NCBI RefSeq assembly: GCF_007856155.1
Contig: NZ_CP042266.1
Span: 3,038,001 to 3,102,000, forward strand
Source: Streptomyces qinzhouensis
Lineage (GTDB): Bacteria > Actinomycetota > Actinomycetes > Streptomycetales > Streptomycetaceae
Reading direction: 5' to 3'
Length of the DNA: 64,000 nucleotides
How positions within the stretch are numbered: the first letter of the stretch is position 1; every line of letters starts with the position of its first letter. Positions 59,788 through 64,000 of this stretch are shown here, one piece after another. The notes under the pieces are model-generated. The model was not told the DNA's origin. It saw only the letters and a program-made list of their open reading frames with translations, and did no database searches. The position numbers were made by a program, and so were the translations under genes.

Positions 59788-62214
59788 TCAGCCCAGGCGG
59801 GTCAGCTTGTCGGTCAGGCTCGGCTCGGCCAGATTCTCCCGGAGGGCGACCGGCACGGTCTGCTTGTCCGCCCCGGAGCCGATCGACAGCTCGCCCATCA
59901 CATCGCCCGCGTTCCCGGAGCGCGGCAGCTCGCCCTTCTTCATGGTGAGGTTCAGCCGCAGCTCCAGTCCGCCCCAGCCGACCGCCTTGAGATCACGGGT
60001 CGCCATGACGGGCACCCGGCCGCCGAGACCGTTGTCGAGATAGCCGACGGCCTCGCCCTTCTTCACGATCGTCGCGCCCATCAGCCCCTTACGGGCCGCT
60101 TCGATCATGGCCTTGCTGTACTTGATCGCGCTCTGCGTCTTCTCGTACGGCGAGTCCCCGGTCCTGGCGTTCATCGTGATGCCGTTGATCCGGTAGAGCG
60201 TGCCGTCGATCGGCTTCACGAACGACCAGAGCAGATTGCCGCCCGCCGGGGTGGAGGAGCCGGTCTTGATGCCGTCGACACCGTCCTCCATCAGCGCCGA
60301 ATCGTTGCCGTTGCGAATGAACCCGGCGCCGGGGATATCCATCTGCGTGGTGTTGGTGATCTCCCGCAGCACCTCGTTGTTCATGACCGCCTCGGCCAGC
60401 TTGAGCTGGTCCTCCGGGGTGGATGTGGTGGTCTTCTTGAAGCCGCTGGGGTCGGTGTAGACGGTGTTGTTCATGCCCAGGCTCTTGGCGGCCTCGTTCA
60501 TCTTCGCGACGAAGGCGGCCTCGGAACCGGCGTGCCAGCGGGCCAGCAGCCGGGCGGCGTTGTTCCCGGACGGGATCATCGTGAGCTGGAGCATCTGCTT
60601 CATCGTGTACTCCTGCCCCTCGGACAGGTTCGCCAGGGACTCCGAGCCGCGCAGCTTCTCGGTCTCCTCGGCGGCCTGCTTGTCGACCTTGATCTTCCTG
60701 CCCTCCTCGCCCTTCTTCAGGGGGCGGTCGCGGAGGACGACGTACGCGGTCATGGCCTTGGCGACGCTCGCGGTCGGGGCGACCTGCTGCGGGCCGTAGG
60801 TACCGATCGTGCCGACGCCCTCGACCGCGACGGCGCCCTGTCCGTCGGCCGGGAACGGCAGGGTCAGCTTGGCGCCCTTGAAGGTGAAGGTGGGCTGGGT
60901 GGACAGCTCCAGGTCGGACGGCGGCAGCGGGCGCAGTATCTGTGCCACCGCGCCGACGATCACGAGCAGCAGCACCAGCGGGGTCCAGATCTTGAACCGC
61001 CGGGCCACCTTGCGCATCGGGGTGGGCGGGGTGTTGGTCAGCTCGGCGAGCAGGTCCATCGGCGGCAGCGGCGGCATCGGCTGCTGCCGGGTCCGCTCGG
61101 CCTCGGCGAACCCGGCGGGCTCCGGCACGGGCGGCGCGGTGGCGGCCGGGGCCGCCGGAACGGCGGGCGCGGGCTTCGGCTCGGTGCTCTTCAGCGGTAC
61201 GAAGGTGCTGGCCCCGCGGTCGGCGTCGGCGGCCGGGGCCTCGGCGGCGGCCTTCGCGGTGCCGGTGCTCTTGCCGGGGGCCTCGCGGTGGTCCGTACCG
61301 GCGTCCCCGGCCGGGTCGCTCTCCGGGCGGGGGGCGGGGGGCAGCTTCAGGGCGGTGGTGGGGCTGTCCACGGCGGGCGCGTCGGCCCCCGGCTTGCGCA
61401 GGGCGCCGAGAACGGCGGTCGGAGTGTCGACGGCGGGCTTGTCCTCGCCGGACCCCTCGTCGGCCTTCTCCTCGTCGCCGTCGTCGTCGCTCTTGCCCGC
61501 GTCGGTGTCGGCGTCCGCGTCCGTGTCGGTGTCGGCGGGCTCCTCACGGGTCACGGTGGCCACTGCGCCGCGGTCACCGTCACCCTCCTCGTCGCCCTCG
61601 TCATCGTCGGCGGCGTCGTCGGCGGCGTCGTCGGCAGGCGCGGAATCGGCCGCGGCCTCTGGGGACTCCGTACCGGACTCCTCGGCCTCGGCCTCGTCCG
61701 CAGCCTCGACCGGGTCGCCGTCCCCGGGCCCGTCCTCGCCGTCCCGGCCCTCCGTGGAGGCGTCCGGTGTGTCCTCAGCGGCCTCGGTGGCCTCTTCAGC
61801 ACCCTCGGGCGCCTCCGGGGCCTCCCGGGGCTTCTCGGGGGCGCTCAGCGACGGCGCGGGCACCACCGCGGTCACTTCGGCGGTGGGGGCGTCCGCGCCG
61901 GCCGCCAGCGCACGCCGCGCGGCCTCCCGGACCTCCTCGTCCGCGTCCGAGTCCGCATCAACGTCCACAGCCGCATCCGTGTCCGTGTCCGTGTCCGTGC
62001 CGGTGTCCGTGCCGGTGTCCGGGTCGCCGGTGTCCCGGTCAGTCTCCGCGTCCGTCTCCGCGTCCGTCTCCGCGTCCGGATCCGGCGGCAGTGTGAAGAC
62101 CGCCGTCGGCTGGTCGGTGTGGACCGCCGTCGCAAGCCGGGGGTCGCGCTCGCCCGGAGCCGTCTCCCCCGACGACTTCCGCTGCTCCGACCTGTCGGGG
62201 GACTCGCCCGCCAC
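59788..62214 (-). CDS. D-alanyl-D-alanine carboxypeptidase with long acidic cytoplasmic tail
   Basis: 808 residues. Residues 40-330 are strongly acidic with many Asp/Thr, Asp/Ala and Glu/Ala repeats (DAETDAETDAET, TDTDTDTD). One membrane helix (about 402-420, TPLVLLLVIVGAVAQIL) follows, then the S11 peptidase domain outside the cell: Ser483-x-x-Lys486 in TASVAKAMT, SGNN, and KTG in DGIKTGSST. It trims the terminal D-Ala from peptidoglycan pentapeptides. The GTG at 62214 has GAGGAGG 4 bases upstream; an ATG at 62235 is possible too. Confidence 0.9.
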   Translation of the reverse strand: MAGESPDRSEQRKSSGETAPGERDPRLATAVHTDQPTAVFTLPPDPDAETDAETDAETDRDTGDPDTGTDTGTDTDTDTDAAVDVDADSDADEEVREAARRALAAGADAPTAEVTAVVPAPSLSAPEKPREAPEAPEGAEEATEAAEDTPDASTEGRDGEDGPGDGDPVEAADEAEAEESGTESPEAAADSAPADDAADDAADDDEGDEEGDGDRGAVATVTREEPADTDTDADADTDAGKSDDDGDEEKADEGSGEDKPAVDTPTAVLGALRKPGADAPAVDSPTTALKLPPAPRPESDPAGDAGTDHREAPGKSTGTAKAAAEAPAADADRGASTFVPLKSTEPKPAPAVPAAPAATAPPVPEPAGFAEAERTRQQPMPPLPPMDLLAELTNTPPTPMRKVARRFKIWTPLVLLLVIVGAVAQILRPLPPSDLELSTQPTFTFKGAKLTLPFPADGQGAVAVEGVGTIGTYGPQQVAPTASVAKAMTAYVVLRDRPLKKGEEGRKIKVDKQAAEETEKLRGSESLANLSEGQEYTMKQMLQLTMIPSGNNAARLLARWHAGSEAAFVAKMNEAAKSLGMNNTVYTDPSGFKKTTTSTPEDQLKLAEAVMNNEVLREITNTTQMDIPGAGFIRNGNDSALMEDGVDGIKTGSSTPAGGNLLWSFVKPIDGTLYRINGITMNARTGDSPYEKTQSAIKYSKAMIEAARKGLMGATIVKKGEAVGYLDNGLGGRVPVMATRDLKAVGWGGLELRLNLTMKKGELPRSGNAGDVMGELSIGSGADKQTVPVALRENLAEPSLTDKLTRLG

Positions 62215-62526
62215 CGTGCCTCCTCGATGAACCATGAAAGTCGCTCTGCACCTGCCGCTGGGAACCGCAGCCGCCCGTATGGTCCGTCGGACGATCCGGT
62301 GGGTGGTCCCGCAGAAGATCCTTCAGAAATACAGGCGGTCGCTGCGCTCCGCCCAACCGGGGCCCGTGTTGTCCGAACCATCTCTCAGTGTCCTGTGTGA
62401 GAACACGCTCCCTGCCCCTAGACGAGAACGACATACCTACTGGTTCCCATACAAAGCACTCAGGCGCTCTCGACAGACCAATGTGAGAGGGGTCACCCTG
62501 TCATTCATCCACGCGGGGAGGCATGG
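62215..62526. promoter_or_regulatory. Divergent promoter region between carboxypeptidase and GPP34 genes
   Basis: There is no supported gene in these 312 bases. They must hold promoters for both neighbours. GC is lower than elsewhere at 62395-62500. I could not fix -35/-10 boxes with confidence. Confidence 0.4.
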
Positions 62527-63258
62527 ATGGGCAGGAGCCGCAGAACACTTCCGGAAGAGCTGCTGCTGCTCGCTCTGGACCCGACCACGGGTACCACAGC
62601 GCAGCCGCAGTCGCTCGACCTCGGCCTTGCCGGAGCCCAGCTTGTGGAGCTGGCTCTGGCGGGACGGATAGCCCCGGACGGGGATCGTATCGCCGTGGTG
62701 ATGCCACGGCCGACAGGAGATCCGACACTGGACTCCGCACTGGAGTTGCTGCGCCGCCGCGGCAGTCCGGTCCGGGCGGTCCACTGGATCGGCGGGCCCC
62801 GGCTGGGGCTGCGTCAGATCTATCTCGCGCATCTGGAGCGCTGCGGCATGGTCCATGCCGTCGCCGGCCAGATGTGCGGCGTACTGCCGACAACTCGCTA
62901 CCAGGCGACGGACACGGCGATCAGCCGCGACATCAGGGCCCGGCTGGACAGCGCGATCCGTACCGGTGTGCCACCGGATCCGCGGACCGCGGCGCTCGCC
63001 GCGCTGGCCCATGCGGTCGGCCTGGGCAAGCATCTGTATCCCGGTAACGAGGGCCGTTCGTCCCGTTCCAGGCTGCGGGACCTGATCAGACACGACCCGA
63101 TGGGCGGTCTCGTGGCGCATGCCGTGATGGATGTCCAGAACGGCGCGGCCGTGCAACCGCGCCGTGCTCCGGGCACCCCGGGCGGCAACAACAGGCAGAG
63201 CGCGGGTGTCGCGATGCCACAGCGCCGCTCGGGGATGGCCCGGGTCGCCGCGCACTGA
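62527..63258 (+). CDS. GPP34 (GOLPH3/VPS74-like) family protein
   Basis: 243 residues. Features of the family: LPEELLLLALDPTTG at the start, LDLGLAGAQLVELALAGRI, DSALELLRRRGSPVRAVHWI, and RDIRARLDSAIRTGVPPDPRTAALAALAHAVGLGKHLYP. Eukaryotic GOLPH3 binds PI4P in Golgi; the bacterial role is unknown, though Streptomyces encode many. GGGGAGGC lies before the ATG at 62527. The C-terminal 50 residues are disordered. Confidence 0.83.
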   Translation: MGRSRRTLPEELLLLALDPTTGTTAQPQSLDLGLAGAQLVELALAGRIAPDGDRIAVVMPRPTGDPTLDSALELLRRRGSPVRAVHWIGGPRLGLRQIYLAHLERCGMVHAVAGQMCGVLPTTRYQATDTAISRDIRARLDSAIRTGVPPDPRTAALAALAHAVGLGKHLYPGNEGRSSRSRLRDLIRHDPMGGLVAHAVMDVQNGAAVQPRRAPGTPGGNNRQSAGVAMPQRRSGMARVAAH

Positions 63259-63399
63259 ATTCGCGCAAGGGATGCGCGGGGTGGTCGGCGGCCGCCCCGC
63301 GCATTCGCCTGTCCGGTCCGGTGCGGGGGCCCGCCCTCATATCAGGCCGTCGCGCGTGTGGCCATTTCGCAGCGCACCGGCATCCGTTGGTGGCAATCT

Positions 63400-63422
63400 G
63401 CTGAGCAGTAAGTACGCTCAGC
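63400..63422. promoter_or_regulatory. Palindrome upstream of the XRE regulator
   Basis: GCTGAGC (63400-63406), 9 bases, GCTCAGC (63416-63422): perfect 7-bp arms, 23 bases before the GTG start. It may be the regulator's own operator. Confidence 0.5.
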
Positions 63423-63445
63423 TACTTCAGCGGAGGTGCTGTTCC

Positions 63446-64000
63446 GTGGCATCCAACGTCAACCCCACCGTCCGGCGGCGCCGTCTGGGCCAGGAGCTGC
63501 GCCGGCTCCGCGAGCTCAAGAGCATGACGGCGGAGGAGGTGGCAGACCGGCTCCTGGTCTCCCAGTCGAAGATCAGCAGACTGGAGAACGGCCGCCGGTC
63601 CATCAGTCAGCGGGATGTCCGTGACCTCTGCGGGGTGTACGCGGTCGAGGATCACCGGGTCGTCGAATCGCTGATGCAGATGGCCAAGGACTCCCGCCAG
63701 CAGGGCTGGTGGCACGCGTTCGGGGACATCCCGTACAGCGTCTACATCGGTCTGGAGACGGACGCGGCCAATCTGCGGGTGTACGAACCGCAGGTGGTGC
63801 CGGGGCTGCTCCAGATCCGGCCGTACGCCGAAGCCGTGGTCGCGGGCGCCGCGCCGGAGAACAGTCAGGCCGAGATCGACAAGCGGGTCAATGTCCGGAT
63901 GCGCCGCCAGGGCCGGGTGAAGGACGACGAGCAGCCGCTGCGCCTGTGGGCGGTGATCGACGAGGCGGCGCTGCGCCGGATCATCGGCAGCCGGCATGTG
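63446..64000 (+). CDS. Scr1-type XRE regulator (HTH + DUF5753), 5' part
   Basis: 185 codons are present; the gene continues past the right edge. Residues 10-70 are an XRE helix-turn-helix (RRRLGQELRRLRELKSMTAEEVADRLLVSQSKISRLENGRRSISQRDVRDLCGVY). From about residue 95 the DUF5753 domain starts (YIGLETDAANLRVYEPQVVPGLLQIRPYAEAVVAG, RMRRQGRV). Such regulators in Streptomyces often pair with a small DUF397 protein, which would lie outside the window. GTG at 63446 with CGGAGG upstream. Confidence 0.9.
   Translation, partial: MASNVNPTVRRRRLGQELRRLRELKSMTAEEVADRLLVSQSKISRLENGRRSISQRDVRDLCGVYAVEDHRVVESLMQMAKDSRQQGWWHAFGDIPYSVYIGLETDAANLRVYEPQVVPGLLQIRPYAEAVVAGAAPENSQAEIDKRVNVRMRRQGRVKDDEQPLRLWAVIDEAALRRIIGSRHV

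Noticed and set aside
59587..62400. Plus-strand open frame of 937 codons opposite the carboxypeptidase gene
   Set aside because: It is the antisense shadow of a gene with SxxK, SxN and KTG motifs; its own translation is Gly/Val/Leu/Arg low complexity.

Overview
This is a 64 kb piece of a high-GC actinobacterial chromosome, almost certainly Streptomyces. The support is a gene that reads as HrdD (the conserved N-terminus beginning MATRAVARRQ and the full sigma-70 core), a sigma-R type promoter in front of it, Streptomyces-type DnaA boxes (TTGTCCACA), frequent GTG starts and translational coupling (GTGA/ATGA overlaps), and families typical of the genus (DUF6227-like, questin oxidase, Scr1-type XRE, GPP34). 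The species cannot be named from the sequence.

Left part (1-29 kb): mostly chromosome-core and housekeeping genes. These are an antiporter tail, an MFS exporter, an FmdB zinc ribbon preceded by a CIRCE (HrcA) operator, an MTA/purine phosphorylase, a SAF-domain protein, mscL, and a five-gene minus-strand redox operon (membrane b-type protein, molybdopterin oxidoreductase, four-cluster ferredoxin, Rieske protein, small membrane protein). LtrA, an S58 peptidase, a DUF6227 protein, an EmrB/QacA exporter divergent from a WYL regulator, hrdD, an acetyltransferase, a LigB dioxygenase/MarR pair, a second EmrB/QacA exporter with a TetR regulator, an M6 protease and an acyl-CoA ligase follow.

Middle (29-42 kb): an accessory region that starts at a tRNA-Arg(CCU) gene. 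It holds two toxin-antitoxin pairs (the first toxin broken by an in-frame TGA), a secreted FG-GAP protein, a mobile repeat with CTAG ends, and then the most unusual module of the window: an Mrr nuclease-TerD fusion, a small EACC1-type protein, and a 1593-residue caspase fused to four FtsK/EccC-like P-loop ATPase domains. The last two genes overlap. This looks like an NTP-dependent biological-conflict (immunity or programmed-death) system.

Right part (42-64 kb): a PLP enzyme coupled to a PAS-HTH regulator, then a complete selenocysteine locus (tRNA-Sec, selA, selB, selD, all on the minus strand and overlapping) followed by a SARP regulator. Next comes an operon whose layout resembles methylamine dehydrogenase maturation genes (thioredoxin-like protein, Tat-exported six-cysteine protein, small membrane proteins). 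The end holds cell-envelope genes: a stand-alone murF, an SGNH hydrolase, a large membrane protein, a D-Ala-D-Ala carboxypeptidase with a very long acidic cytoplasmic tail, a GPP34 protein and the start of an Scr1-type regulator. No gene in this window shows a convincing selenocysteine codon, so the client of the sel genes should lie elsewhere.
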